DNA of 64,000 bases. It comes from JAWVFK01 sp033856175 (GTDB lineage Bacteria; Actinomycetota; Thermoleophilia; Solirubrobacterales; 70-9). A model generated the notes under the pieces. It saw only the letters and a list, made by a program, of their open reading frames with translations. It was not told where the DNA came from and ran no database searches. Positions 50,453 to 59,662 of this stretch are shown in pieces. The translations under genes and the position numbers were made by a program. Positions within the stretch are counted from its first letter, which is position 1. Each line of letters opens with the position of its first letter. The DNA is taken from the NCBI GenBank assembly GCA_033856175.1, contig JAWVFK010000041.1:124001-188000 (forward strand), in the 5' to 3' direction.

Positions 50453-51373
50453 CTAGACCGCGGCCGGGGCGAGCTTGTCCTCGACCCAACCGGTCGAGGC
50501 GATGTGCTTGGGCATGCCCAGCTCCTTGGGCTCGTAGCCGAGGGCGAGGCCGACCAGCTGGGGCAGGTGGAGGACCGCCAGGCCGAGGTCGCGGCCGGTG
50601 ACCTTCGCCGCCTCGGGCTGCTGCATGTCGAGGTTGAGGTGGCACAGCGGGCACGGCGTCACCAGGCAGTCGGCGCCGGCGTCGAGGGCGTCGCCGATGT
50701 GGGTGCCCGCCTGGCGCAGGGAGGTGTCGCGGTTCATCGTGATCACCGGGAAGCCGCAGCACTTGCGGGCGCCGTCGTACTCGACGACCTCGCCGCCGAG
50801 GATGTTGATGACCTTCTCGAGGTAGAGGTCGCGCTCGGGATGCTCCTCGTAGCCGAGGCGGGGCTTGGGCCGCAGCACGTAGCAGCCGTAGAAGGGGCCG
50901 ACGCGCAGGCCCTCGAGCGGCCGGCGGATCTGGCGCGCGAGCTTCTCGAGGCCGTAGTCCTCGACCAGCAGCCAGAGGAAGTTCTTGTTCGAGAAGCCCT
51001 GCTTGCCCTTGACGTACTCGAGCCCCTCGCCGGCCAGCGCCTCGTTGATGTGGGCGCGGTAGGCGGAGTCGGCGTCGAGGCGCTGCTGGCACTCGGACTG
51101 CGCGCCCTGGCAGGTCGAGCAGATGTTCATCATCGAGAAGCCGGTCTGCTGGGCGAGGGCGAAGGTGCGGGCGTTGAGCGTGTCGACGAGCTCCTGGTTG
51201 TGCTCGGCGATGACGCCGGCGCCGCAGCAGTTGGCGCGGTCGAGCTCGACGAGCTCGATCCCCAGGCGCTCGGCGACCAGGGCCATCGAACCGTGCAGCT
51301 CGGGGGTGAATCCGCGCGAGACGCAGCCGGGCCAGTAGGCGACCGTCATCGCCTCGCCGTTGCTCGGATTCAT
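50453..51373 (-). CDS. CCG-domain subunit of succinate dehydrogenase/HdrB-like protein
   Basis: 306 aa. Two cysteine-rich CCG domains: WPGCVSRG...NCCGAGVIAEHNQEL...CSTCQGAQSEC, and GCYVLRP...KCCGFPVITMNRDT...CPLCHLNL. These ligate an unusual [4Fe-4S] cluster in heterodisulfide reductase HdrB and in SdhE/SdhC-type membrane-associated subunits. The ATG overlaps the sdhB stop (ATGA). It probably replaces the classical haem-binding membrane anchor and passes electrons toward quinone. Confidence 0.87.
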   Translation of the reverse strand: MNPSNGEAMTVAYWPGCVSRGFTPELHGSMALVAERLGIELVELDRANCCGAGVIAEHNQELVDTLNARTFALAQQTGFSMMNICSTCQGAQSECQQRLDADSAYRAHINEALAGEGLEYVKGKQGFSNKNFLWLLVEDYGLEKLARQIRRPLEGLRVGPFYGCYVLRPKPRLGYEEHPERDLYLEKVINILGGEVVEYDGARKCCGFPVITMNRDTSLRQAGTHIGDALDAGADCLVTPCPLCHLNLDMQQPEAAKVTGRDLGLAVLHLPQLVGLALGYEPKELGMPKHIASTGWVEDKLAPAAV

Positions 51374-52503
51374 CGCTCCTCCCCCTCGCCGGGCTTGGGC
51401 TCGGCGTCGGGATCCTCGTCGCCGATGATGTAGAGGTTGAGCTGCTGGCGGTGCTCCTCGGCGTGCTCGTAGATCCGCTTGACGTGCTTCTGCGAGTCGC
51501 CCGGCAGCTTCGCGTGGACGCCGGGGATCAGCTTCGGCAGCGAGCGCATCTTGCCGGTGCGGATGCCGCGGATCGCCGTCGGGATCGAGGCCAGCAGCCC
51601 CTTGATCGAGGCCAGCGAGGGCTTCAGCTTGCCGGCGATGCCGGGGGCGTAGGACTCCTGCAGCAGCAGCGACTCGTCGAGCGTGCCCTTGCTCTCGATG
51701 ATCTTGACGAAGGCGGCCTCGTGGCGGTGGCCGTTGTTGGCGTCGTCGATGCCCTGCTCGCCGGCGAGGCGGCGCAGCCGCATGATCTGGTCCATCGGCG
51801 CGACCCCCTTGGGGCAGGCCTCGATGCAGCTGAAGCAGTGGGTGCAGTCGTAGATGCCCTGGGGGTCCTGGGCGAGGTCGTAGAGCCGCTCCTTGGTCTG
51901 CGCGTCGCGGGGGTCGCCGACGAAGCGGTAGGCCTTGGCCAGCGCGGCCGGGCCGATGAAGCCGGGGTCGACCTCCATCGAGAGGCAGGAGGAGACGCAG
52001 GCGCCGCACTGGATGCAGGCCATCGACTGGGTGACGTCGATCATCGACTCGGGCGGGACGATGTACTCGCGCTCGGGCACCTCGGCGGGGTCGGGCAGCA
52101 GCCACGGGGTGACGCGGCGGATCTTCGTCCAGTGCGTCGACTCCATGTCGGTGACGAGGTCCTTGAGGACCGGCATGTTGCCCATCGGCTCGACGACGAT
52201 CGGCTGCGAGCCACCCGCGTCACCGGCGCCGTTGGCGCTGCGGTTGGCGAACTCGTGCGCCTCGCCGAGCTGGGTCTTGCAGGCCAGCGTCGACTGGCCG
52301 TTGATCTTGACCCCGCAGGAGCCGCAGATCGCCGCCCGGCAGGAGCAGCGCACCGAGAGCGTGCCGTCCTCGCGATCGCGTGCCTGCAGCAGCCCGTCGA
52401 GGACGCTCAGCGTCGGATCGAGATCGACGTCGAAGCTCTCCCAATAGGGGCCGTCCCCCGACTCGGGCTGGTAGCGCCTGACTTTCAGTTCGTATGCGGC
52501 CAT
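51370..52503 (-). CDS. sdhB: Succinate dehydrogenase/fumarate reductase iron-sulfur subunit
   Basis: 377 aa, longer than the usual ~240. [2Fe-2S] site CSCRAAICGSCGVKING with a later Cys in TLACKTQ; [4Fe-4S] CIQCGACVSSC; third cluster CTHCFSCIEACPKGV. The C-terminal ~120 residues (from KIIESKGTLDESLLLQESY) are an extension found in this SDH type and probably contact the CCG subunit. Lies 37 bp after sdhA. Confidence 0.93.
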   Translation of the reverse strand: MAAYELKVRRYQPESGDGPYWESFDVDLDPTLSVLDGLLQARDREDGTLSVRCSCRAAICGSCGVKINGQSTLACKTQLGEAHEFANRSANGAGDAGGSQPIVVEPMGNMPVLKDLVTDMESTHWTKIRRVTPWLLPDPAEVPEREYIVPPESMIDVTQSMACIQCGACVSSCLSMEVDPGFIGPAALAKAYRFVGDPRDAQTKERLYDLAQDPQGIYDCTHCFSCIEACPKGVAPMDQIMRLRRLAGEQGIDDANNGHRHEAAFVKIIESKGTLDESLLLQESYAPGIAGKLKPSLASIKGLLASIPTAIRGIRTGKMRSLPKLIPGVHAKLPGDSQKHVKRIYEHAEEHRQQLNLYIIGDEDPDAEPKPGEGEER

Positions 52504-52540
52504 CTCTGTCTCGTTCCTTGCGGCGCCCGGCGCGTCGAGC

Positions 52541-54229
52541 CTAGTAGGTCCGCGCCTGCGGCTGCCATTGGGTGATCGTCACCTCGGAGTAGCTGATCTC
52601 GGGCCCGTCGTCGCTGCGGCTGAGGTCGATGTGCTTGAGCCACTCCTCGTCGTTGCGCTCGGGGAAGTCGGTGCGGAACTGGGCGCCGCGGCTTTCGGTG
52701 CGGTGCAGCGCCGCGACGCAGGTGCACTCGGCGCAGTCGAGCATGTAGCCGAGCTCGAGCGCGCCGAGGATGTCCTGGTTGAAGACCTTGCCGCGGTCGT
52801 CGATGTAGGCGGTCTCCGCTTCCTGCTGCAGGCGCTTGACCGTCTCCAGCGCCTTCTGGATGCCCTCGGCGTCGCGGAAGACGGCGACGTGGCCGTCCAT
52901 CGTCGCCCCCAGCTCGGCGCGGATCTCGGAGACGCGGCGCCCCGAGCCGCGCTCGCGGCCGACGATCGCGTCGATCCGGCTCTGCTCCTCGGCCAGCGCG
53001 GTGCGGGCGGGTGGCGCGGCGGCCATTCCCATCGCCCGCTTGGCGGCGTCGACGCCGGAGCGGCGGCCGAAGATCAGCGTGTCGAGCAGCGAGTTGGCGC
53101 CGAGGCGGTTGCCGCCGTGGACCGAGACGCAGGCGACCTCGCCGGCGGCGTAGAGGCCGGGCACCGAGGTCGCGCCGTCGACGTCGGTCTTGACGCCGCC
53201 CATCGTGTAGTGGTTGCCGGGCTTGATGTGGATCGGCTCGCGGGTGATGTCGACGCCGGCGAAGTCGCGGCCGACGAGGACGATCTCGCGCAGCGCCTCG
53301 TGGATTCGCTTGCGCGGCACGACGGTGACGTCGAGGGCGACGGTGCCGTCGGGGAAGCCGCGGCCCTCGTTGATCTCGGTCTGCTCGGCACGCGAGACGA
53401 CGTCGCGCGAGGCCAGCTCCATCTTGTTCGGCGCGTAGCGCTCCATGAAGCGCTCGCCCTTGGCGTTCAGCAGGTGGGCGCCCTCGCCGCGGGCGCCCTC
53501 GGTGATCAGGAAGCCCTTGCCGGCGAGCGTCGTCGGGTGGTACTGAACCATCTCCATGTCCATCAGCGTCGCCCCGGCGCGGTAGGCCATCGCGATGCCG
53601 TCGCCGGTGCAGATCAGGGCGTTGGTCGTCGGTTGCCAGATCTGGCCGTTGCCGCCGGTGGCGAGGATCACCGCCTTGGCGCTGAACAGCTGCGTCGAGC
53701 CGTCGCGGATGTTGCGGGTGACGACGCCGTTGCACTCCCCCTGCTCATTCAGAGCGAGCGCCGTCGTGAACCACTCCTCGTAGCGGGTGATCGCCGCCGA
53801 GTGCTTCATCAGCTGCTCGTAGAGGACGTGCATGATCGCCTGGCCGGTGATGTCGGCGACGTAGTAGGTGCGAGCGGCGGAGGCGCCGCCGAAGGCGCGG
53901 ACGCCGAGCCGTCCCTCCTGGTCGCGGTGGAAGGTGACGCCGAGGTGCTCGAGGTGGAGCAGCTCCTCGGGCGCCTCGCGGCACATGATCTCGATCGCGT
54001 CCTGGTCGCCGAGGTAGTCGGAGCCCTTGACGGTGTCGAAGGCGTGCGACTCCCACGAGTCCTCAGGGTTGAGCGCCGCGTTGATGCCGCCCTGGGCGGC
54101 GTTGGAGTGGGAGCGGACGGGGTGGACCTTGCTGACGATCCCCACATCCACGCCCGCCTCGGCGGCAGCGAGAGCGGCACGCTGGCCGGCGAGGCCGGCA
54201 CCAATGATCAGGACGTCGTGAGTGGGCAC
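52541..54229 (-). CDS. sdhA: Succinate dehydrogenase/fumarate reductase flavoprotein subunit
   Basis: 562 aa from GTG 54229 with GGAG at about -12. FAD site LIIGAGLAGQRAALAAAEAG; the His for covalent FAD in VRSHSNAAQGGINAAL; HPTTLAGKGFLITEGARGEG and the catalytic Arg region PIHIKPGNHYTMGGVKTDVD; HGGNRLGANSLLDTLIFGRR. Oxidises succinate to fumarate. First gene of sdhA-sdhB-CCG. Confidence 0.95.
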   Translation of the reverse strand: MPTHDVLIIGAGLAGQRAALAAAEAGVDVGIVSKVHPVRSHSNAAQGGINAALNPEDSWESHAFDTVKGSDYLGDQDAIEIMCREAPEELLHLEHLGVTFHRDQEGRLGVRAFGGASAARTYYVADITGQAIMHVLYEQLMKHSAAITRYEEWFTTALALNEQGECNGVVTRNIRDGSTQLFSAKAVILATGGNGQIWQPTTNALICTGDGIAMAYRAGATLMDMEMVQYHPTTLAGKGFLITEGARGEGAHLLNAKGERFMERYAPNKMELASRDVVSRAEQTEINEGRGFPDGTVALDVTVVPRKRIHEALREIVLVGRDFAGVDITREPIHIKPGNHYTMGGVKTDVDGATSVPGLYAAGEVACVSVHGGNRLGANSLLDTLIFGRRSGVDAAKRAMGMAAAPPARTALAEEQSRIDAIVGRERGSGRRVSEIRAELGATMDGHVAVFRDAEGIQKALETVKRLQQEAETAYIDDRGKVFNQDILGALELGYMLDCAECTCVAALHRTESRGAQFRTDFPERNDEEWLKHIDLSRSDDGPEISYSEVTITQWQPQARTY

Positions 54230-54434
54230 GCCAGTTACTCCGATTGTGCTCGAACGAGCGAAAACCGAGACTGACAAGGACGCAGGGAGTCGGCAATGGC
54301 GGCGCCATGGCGACGACCGAGGACGCGGTCAGGCGAACTGTTTGCAGCCGTTCGGGCGCGGTCGGGGTAGCTGGCGGGTCCACTGGGCAAGGCGCGGCCA
54401 TTCTATGTACGGCGGCGAGCTGACGCCTGAAGGC
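54230..54434. other. 205-bp gap upstream of sdhA
   Basis: Should hold the sdh promoter. I see no convincing -35/-10 pair, riboswitch or small gene. Confidence 0.4.
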
Positions 54435-55640
54435 TCAGGCGGGGCCGGTGGCGCCGTCGACGACGCCGCGCAGGGCGCGGCTGAGCTGCTCGATCGTGAC
54501 GACGCCGCTGAGCCGTCCGCTGGCGTCGACAGCCATCAGCGCGCCGAGGTTGCGCAGGGTCTCGTTGGTCAGCAGCGCGTCGAGTGGCTCGTCGTCGCGA
54601 ACGAAGAGCCGGCCTTCGGGGTCCGGCTTGAGCACCTCGGCGACGGTCGAGCCGCTGCGCCGCGACTCCTCCAGCTCGTCGACGGCGCCCCGCTCGAGCA
54701 GGCCGCGGAAGTGCTGGCTCGCGTCGACGACAGGGAACCAGGGCCAGCGATAGCGCAGGAAGTACTCGTCGAGGGCGCGCTCGACGCTGAGCCCGTCGGG
54801 AATCGCCACGGGCTCGCGGTCCATGACGTCGGCGACGCGTATGCCGTCGAGCTTGCTGTTGATCGTCGTGTGGAAGGTCGCGGCGCGGGCGGCCTGGCTG
54901 AGGATCAGGCCGATCAGCAGCAGCCAGATGCCGCCGACCGGGTCCGGCGCGTGCAGCGGGCCGGCGTCGCCGCGCCCGAACATCAGGTAGATGCCGATGC
55001 CGATGAAGACGTAGGCGAAGCCGCGCCCCAGCGTCGCCGCGAAGCGGGTCGCCCGATTGCGGTCGCCGGTCAGCCGCCAGGCGATCGACTGGGCGATGCG
55101 GCCGCCGTCGAGCGGGTAGCCGGGGATCAGGTTGAAGACGAGCAGGAAGATGTTCATGCTCGTCAGCCAGCCGACCATCGCCATCAGCCCCGAGACGCCG
55201 GAGTCGCTGCGAATCCGCAGCGCCTTGGCGGACTGTCCCGAGCCGTCGACGATCAGGCTGATCGCGCCGAGGACGACGACTATCGCCAGCGTTACCAGCG
55301 GGCCGGCGGCGGCGATCCTGAACTCCTGGCCCGGCGTCTCGCTCTCGCGGTCCATCTGGGCGATGCCGCCGAACATCCACAGCGTGATCCCCTTGATGCC
55401 GATGCCGTTGCGGATCGCCACCAGGGCGTGGCCGAGCTCGTGCAGGACGATCGAGGCGAAGAACAGCAGCGCGCTGGCCACCGCCAGCGCGTAGGCCCCG
55501 CTATCGGCCTGCTGGGCGCCGAGGACGTCGCGGTAGAAGCTCGACATCCAGAAGATGAAGAGGAAGAGGATCAGGAACCAGCTGTAGTCGACGGCGATGC
55601 GGATGCCGCGGATGCGAAACAGGGTTAGCGACCCTCGCAT
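54435..55640 (-). CDS. Site-2 protease family metalloprotease with CBS domains
   Basis: 401 aa from ATG 55640. Five to six membrane helices with H67-E-L-G-H71 and, further on, NLIPGYPLDGGRI, the paired zinc motifs of site-2 proteases. The cytoplasmic part from ~285 has two CBS motifs (VADVMDREPVAIPDGLSVER, then DALLTNETLRNLGALMAVD), which bind adenine nucleotides in relatives. It may process a membrane anti-sigma or sense energy charge. Eleven bp downstream of the acyl-CoA dehydrogenase stop. Confidence 0.9.
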   Translation of the reverse strand: MRGSLTLFRIRGIRIAVDYSWFLILFLFIFWMSSFYRDVLGAQQADSGAYALAVASALLFFASIVLHELGHALVAIRNGIGIKGITLWMFGGIAQMDRESETPGQEFRIAAAGPLVTLAIVVVLGAISLIVDGSGQSAKALRIRSDSGVSGLMAMVGWLTSMNIFLLVFNLIPGYPLDGGRIAQSIAWRLTGDRNRATRFAATLGRGFAYVFIGIGIYLMFGRGDAGPLHAPDPVGGIWLLLIGLILSQAARAATFHTTINSKLDGIRVADVMDREPVAIPDGLSVERALDEYFLRYRWPWFPVVDASQHFRGLLERGAVDELEESRRSGSTVAEVLKPDPEGRLFVRDDEPLDALLTNETLRNLGALMAVDASGRLSGVVTIEQLSRALRGVVDGATGPA

Positions 55641-55650
55641 GGCTCCTGGC

Positions 55651-57333
55651 CTAGACCTGCGGCCGGTGGCGCTCGATGATCCGGCCGAAGTCGGTCCCGG
55701 CCGGCAGCGTGCCGAAGGCGTTGCCCCAGTCGCCGCCGAGGCGGCTGGCGCAGAAGGCGTCGGCGACGGCCTCGTCGCCGTGGCGGACCAGCAGCGAGGC
55801 CTGCAGCGCCAGCGCCATCCGCTCGACGACCCGGCGCGCCCGCGCCTCGATCTGCTCGAGGTTGCCGAGCTCCTCGCGCAGGCCGGCGGCGTGGGCGGCG
55901 AGCCGGGGCTCGGCCGCGGCGCCCTCGTCGACCTCGGCGAGGAAGACCTCGACGCCGCGCGGGTTGCGCGCCATCGCCCGCAGCAGGTCGAGGCACTGGA
56001 CGTTGCCCGAGCCTTCCCAGATCGACTGCAGCGGGCTCTCGCGGTAGAGGCGCGGCATCCCCGACTCCTCGACGTAGCCGTTGCCGCCAAAGCACTCGAG
56101 CGCCTCGACGGCGTGGTACGGCGCCCGCTTGCAGGTCCAGTACTTGAGCACGGGGGTGGCGATGCGGCGGAACTCGGTCGCCGTCTCGTCGCCGGCGGCG
56201 GCCTCGTCGAAGGCGCGCGCCAGGCGCATCGCGCCGACCGTCGCCGCCTCGGACTCGACGGCGAGGTCGGCGAGGACGTTTTGCATCAGCGGCTGGTCGA
56301 TCAGCGTCTTGCCGAAGGCCGAGCGGTTGGCGGTGTGATTGATCGCCATCGCCAGGCCGGTGCGCATCCCGGAGGTCGAGCCGAGCGTGCAGTCGAGGCG
56401 CGTGTGGCTGACCATCTCGATGATCGTCGGCACGCCGCGCCCCTCCTCGCCGATCAGCCGCGCCCAGGCGTCGCGAAACTCGACCTCGCTGGAGGCGTTG
56501 GAGCGGTTGCCGAGCTTGTCCTTGAGCCGCTGGATGTGGAAGCGGTTGCGCTCGCCGTCGGGCGTGAAGCGCGGCAGCAGGAAGCAGGAGAGCCCGCCGT
56601 CGGTCTGGGCGAGGACGAGGAAGGCGTCGCACATCGGCGCCGAGCAGAACCACTTGTGGCCGCTGATCGCGTACTCGGCGCCGGGCCCGCCGCCGTTCAG
56701 CGGCCGGGCCGAGGTCGTGTTGGCGCGGACGTCGGAGCCGCCCTGCTTCTCGGTCATCGCCATGCCGCAGAGGGCGCCCTTCTTGTCGGGCGCCGGCACC
56801 AGCCGCTCACCGTCGTACTCGAGCGAGGTCAGCCGCGGCTCCCACTCCGCCGCCAGCTCGGGCTGGGTCCGCAGCGCCGGCACCGCCGAGTAGGTCATCG
56901 AGATCGGGCAGCCGACGCCGGCCTCGACCGGGGCCAGCAGCATGAACATGCCGGCGCGGGCGACGTGGGCGCCCGGCTGGGGCTCGCGCCAGGGCAGGGC
57001 GTGGAGGCCGTGCGAGACGCCGAGCCGCATCAGCTCGTGCCAGGCGGGGTGGAAGGCGACTTCGTCGATGCGGTTGCCGAGGCGGTCGTGGCTGCGCAGC
57101 TTGGGCGGGTTCTCGTTGGCCTCGAAGCCCAGCCTCAGCACGTCGGGCCGGCCGCAGATCTCGCCGAGCTGGCGTGCCCGATCGACGGCCCAGTCGGCGC
57201 CCTCGCGGCTGAACGCCTCCACCAGCGGGCGGTCGCTCTCGAAGACGTTGTGGCCCTCCAGCGGCGGCGCCTGGTTGAAGACCTCGTGGGTCTCGTGGGT
57301 GTCGATTCGCTCAGTCGTCGCCACGGCGAGCAT
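55651..57333 (-). CDS. AidB-like acyl-CoA dehydrogenase
   Basis: 560 aa from ATG 57333. AidB-type layout: EVFNQAPPLEGHNVFESDRP N-terminus, CGMAMTEKQGGSDVRANTT for FAD/acyl binding, GHKWFCSAPMCDAFLVLAQT, CTLGSTSGMRTGLAMAINHT, AVEALECFGGNGYVEESGMP and the IWEGSGNVQCLDLLRA signature. E. coli AidB responds to alkylation damage; others are isovaleryl-CoA dehydrogenases. Which applies here is open. Divergent from icd with only 30 bp between. Confidence 0.9.
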   Translation of the reverse strand: MLAVATTERIDTHETHEVFNQAPPLEGHNVFESDRPLVEAFSREGADWAVDRARQLGEICGRPDVLRLGFEANENPPKLRSHDRLGNRIDEVAFHPAWHELMRLGVSHGLHALPWREPQPGAHVARAGMFMLLAPVEAGVGCPISMTYSAVPALRTQPELAAEWEPRLTSLEYDGERLVPAPDKKGALCGMAMTEKQGGSDVRANTTSARPLNGGGPGAEYAISGHKWFCSAPMCDAFLVLAQTDGGLSCFLLPRFTPDGERNRFHIQRLKDKLGNRSNASSEVEFRDAWARLIGEEGRGVPTIIEMVSHTRLDCTLGSTSGMRTGLAMAINHTANRSAFGKTLIDQPLMQNVLADLAVESEAATVGAMRLARAFDEAAAGDETATEFRRIATPVLKYWTCKRAPYHAVEALECFGGNGYVEESGMPRLYRESPLQSIWEGSGNVQCLDLLRAMARNPRGVEVFLAEVDEGAAAEPRLAAHAAGLREELGNLEQIEARARRVVERMALALQASLLVRHGDEAVADAFCASRLGGDWGNAFGTLPAGTDFGRIIERHRPQV

Positions 57334-57342
57334 TCTCGCAGC

Positions 57343-57352
57343 TGAATAGGCT
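57343..57352. promoter_or_regulatory. Overlapping divergent -10 boxes (icd and acyl-CoA dehydrogenase)
   Basis: TGAATA (57343-57348) reads TATTCA on the minus strand, nine bases before the acyl-CoA dehydrogenase ATG. TAGGCT (57347-57352) is eleven bases before the icd GTG. They share two base pairs, so the promoters should exclude each other. Confidence 0.45.
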
Positions 57353-57363
57353 GCCGCGGACCC

Positions 57364-58581
57364 GTGGCGAAGATCGAAGTCAAGAACCCGGTCGTCGAGC
57401 TCGACGGCGACGAGATGACGCGCATCATCTGGGCGTTCATCAAGGAGCAGCTGATCCTGCCCTACCTCGACGTAGAGCTCGTCTACTTCGACCTCTCGAT
57501 CCAGAGCCGCGACGCCACCGACGACCAGATCACCGTCGATGCCGCCAACGCGATCAAGCAGCACGGAGTGGGGGTCAAGTGCGCGACGATCACGCCTGAC
57601 GAGGCGCGGGTCGAGGAGTTCGGCCTCAAGGCGATGTACCGCTCGCCCAACGGCACGATTCGCAACATCCTCGGCGGCGTCATCTTCCGCGAGCCGATCG
57701 TGATCTCGAACATCCCGCGGCTGGTGCCCGGCTGGAAGAAGCCGATCGTCATCGGCCGCCACGCCTTCGGCGACCAGTACCGCGCCACCGACACGAGGAT
57801 CCCCGGCGACGGCAAGCTGACCCTGAGCTTCAAGCCCAACGACGGCTCCGAGCCGATCGAGCTCGAGGTCTTCGACTTCCCCAAGGGGGGCGGCATCGCG
57901 ATGGCGATGTACAACCTCGACGACTCGATCCGGGACTTCGCCCGCGCCTCGTTCCGCTTCGGCCTCGAGCGCGGCTATCCGGTCTACATGTCGACGAAGA
58001 ACACGATCCTCAAGACCTACGACGGCCGTTTCAAGGACCTCTTCGAGGAGATATTCGACAGCGAGTTCCGCTCCGAGTTCGAGGCCAAGGGGCTGACCTA
58101 CGAGCACCGGCTGATCGACGACATGGTCGCCGCCTCGCTGAAGTGGGAGGGCGGTTACGTCTGGGCCTGCAAGAACTACGACGGCGACGTCCAGTCCGAC
58201 ACCGTCGCCCAGGGCTTCGGCTCGCTCGGCCTGATGACCAGCGTGCTGATGTCACCCGACGGCAAGACGGTCGAGGCCGAGGCGGCGCACGGCACGGTCA
58301 CTCGCCACTACCGCCAGCACCAGCAGGGCAAGCCGACCTCGACCAACCCGATCGCCTCGATCTTCGCTTGGACGCGCGGCCTCGCGGCGCGCGGGCGGCT
58401 GGACGGGACGCCCGACGTGATCGAGTTCGCCGAGACGCTGGAGCGCGTCTGCATCGAGACCGTCGAGAGCGGCAAGATGACCAAGGACCTGGCGCTGCTC
58501 GTCGGCCCGGACCAGAGCTTTCAAACGACCCAGGAGTTCCTCGGCTCGATTGACGAGAATCTCAGGGCGGCGATGGCTTGA
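57364..58581 (+). CDS. icd: NADP-dependent isocitrate dehydrogenase, eukaryotic type
   Basis: 405 aa from GTG. Type II homodimeric IDH: ELDGDEMTRIIWAFIKEQLI, KCATITPDEARVEEFGLKAM, SPNGTIRNILGGVIFREPI, GRHAFGDQYRATD, EAAHGTVTRHYRQHQQGKPT. Converts isocitrate to 2-oxoglutarate with NADP. 52 bp upstream of mdh on the same strand. Confidence 0.95.
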   Translation: MAKIEVKNPVVELDGDEMTRIIWAFIKEQLILPYLDVELVYFDLSIQSRDATDDQITVDAANAIKQHGVGVKCATITPDEARVEEFGLKAMYRSPNGTIRNILGGVIFREPIVISNIPRLVPGWKKPIVIGRHAFGDQYRATDTRIPGDGKLTLSFKPNDGSEPIELEVFDFPKGGGIAMAMYNLDDSIRDFARASFRFGLERGYPVYMSTKNTILKTYDGRFKDLFEEIFDSEFRSEFEAKGLTYEHRLIDDMVAASLKWEGGYVWACKNYDGDVQSDTVAQGFGSLGLMTSVLMSPDGKTVEAEAAHGTVTRHYRQHQQGKPTSTNPIASIFAWTRGLAARGRLDGTPDVIEFAETLERVCIETVESGKMTKDLALLVGPDQSFQTTQEFLGSIDENLRAAMA

Positions 58582-58633
58582 CCGCGCCGGCCGGTTCGAC
58601 GGCAACGAGCCCCAAGCCCCCAGGAGGCACGAA

Positions 58634-59623
58634 GTGAGCGAGACCCCCGTAAACGTCACAGTCACCGGCGCCGCCGGCCAGATCGGCTACGCGCTGCTGT
58701 TTCGAATCGCCAGCGGCCAGATGCTCGGCCCCGAGACAGCGGTGCGGCTGAAGCTGCTCGAGATCCCCGACGCCGTCAAGGCCGCCGAGGGCACGGCGAT
58801 GGAGCTCGACGACTGCGCCTTCCCGCTGCTCGCCGGCATCGACATCTGCGACGACCCCAACAAAGCCTTCGACGGCACCGAGGTGGCGCTGCTCGTCGGC
58901 GCTCGTCCGCGCGGCAAGGGGATGGAGCGCTCCGACCTGCTCGAGGCAAACGGCGGCATCTTCCGGCCCCAGGGCCAGGCGATCAACGAGCACGCCGATG
59001 ACGGCATCCGCGTGCTCGTCGTCGGCAACCCCGCCAACACCAACGCCCTGATCGCGATGTCCAACGCCCCCGACGTGCCGCAAGAGCGCTTTACGGCGAT
59101 GACGCGGCTCGACCACAACCGGGCGATCGCCCAGCTCGCCAAGAAGACGGGTGCCGGCGTCTCGGAGATCGCCAAGATGACGATCTGGGGCAACCACTCG
59201 ACGACCCAGTACCCGGACATCTTCCACGCCGAGGTCCGCGGCCAGAACGCCGCCGAGCTGATCGGCGACCAGAGCTGGCTCGAGGACGACTTCATCCCGA
59301 CGGTCGCCAAGCGCGGCGCCGCGATCATCGAGGCGCGCGGCGCATCGAGCGCCGCCTCGGCCGCGAACGCGGCGATCGACCACGTCCACGACTGGACGCT
59401 CGGCACCGCCGACGGCGACTGGGTCTCGATGTCGGTTCCCTCCGACGGCTCCTATGGAGTCGAGGAGGGCCTGATCTCGAGCTTCCCCTGCACCTGCGCT
59501 GACGGCGCCTGGTCGATCGTCTCCGGTTTGGAGATCGACGACTTCTCGCGCCAGAGAATCGACGCGAGTGTCGCCGAGCTCGCCGAAGAGCGAGACGCGG
59601 TTAGAGCTCTAAATTTGCTCTAA
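58634..59623 (+). CDS. mdh: Malate dehydrogenase
   Basis: 329 aa from GTG 58634 with an ideal AGGAGG eight bases upstream; the longer frame start at 58550 lies inside icd. VTGAAGQIGYALLFRIASG (NAD loop), VALLVGARPRGKGMERSDLL, LVVGNPANTNALIA, TRLDHNRAIAQLA, and the catalytic His in WGNHSTTQYPD. Cytosolic-type NAD enzyme interconverting malate and oxaloacetate. Confidence 0.95.
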   Translation: MSETPVNVTVTGAAGQIGYALLFRIASGQMLGPETAVRLKLLEIPDAVKAAEGTAMELDDCAFPLLAGIDICDDPNKAFDGTEVALLVGARPRGKGMERSDLLEANGGIFRPQGQAINEHADDGIRVLVVGNPANTNALIAMSNAPDVPQERFTAMTRLDHNRAIAQLAKKTGAGVSEIAKMTIWGNHSTTQYPDIFHAEVRGQNAAELIGDQSWLEDDFIPTVAKRGAAIIEARGASSAASAANAAIDHVHDWTLGTADGDWVSMSVPSDGSYGVEEGLISSFPCTCADGAWSIVSGLEIDDFSRQRIDASVAELAEERDAVRALNLL

Positions 59624-59662
59624 AGGGTGGGGCTAACGGGCGTGGAAGCCCTTGCCCTTTTT
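59622..59662. terminator. Convergent terminator after mdh
   Basis: AAAGGG (59622-59627) and GGGCT (59630-59634) pair with AGCCC (59647-59651) and CCCTTT (59655-59660), followed by more T. It stops mdh transcription and overlaps the 3' end of the AT-hook gene on the other strand. Confidence 0.6.

Noticed and set aside
52568..54274. Long plus-strand reading frame opposite sdhA
   Set aside because: Mirror of a GC-rich coding frame; Val/Ala/Asp-rich without motifs, while sdhA on the other strand is certain.
55651..58107. An 818-residue form of the acyl-CoA dehydrogenase
   Set aside because: The extra N-terminus is antisense to icd; family length fits the ATG at 57333.
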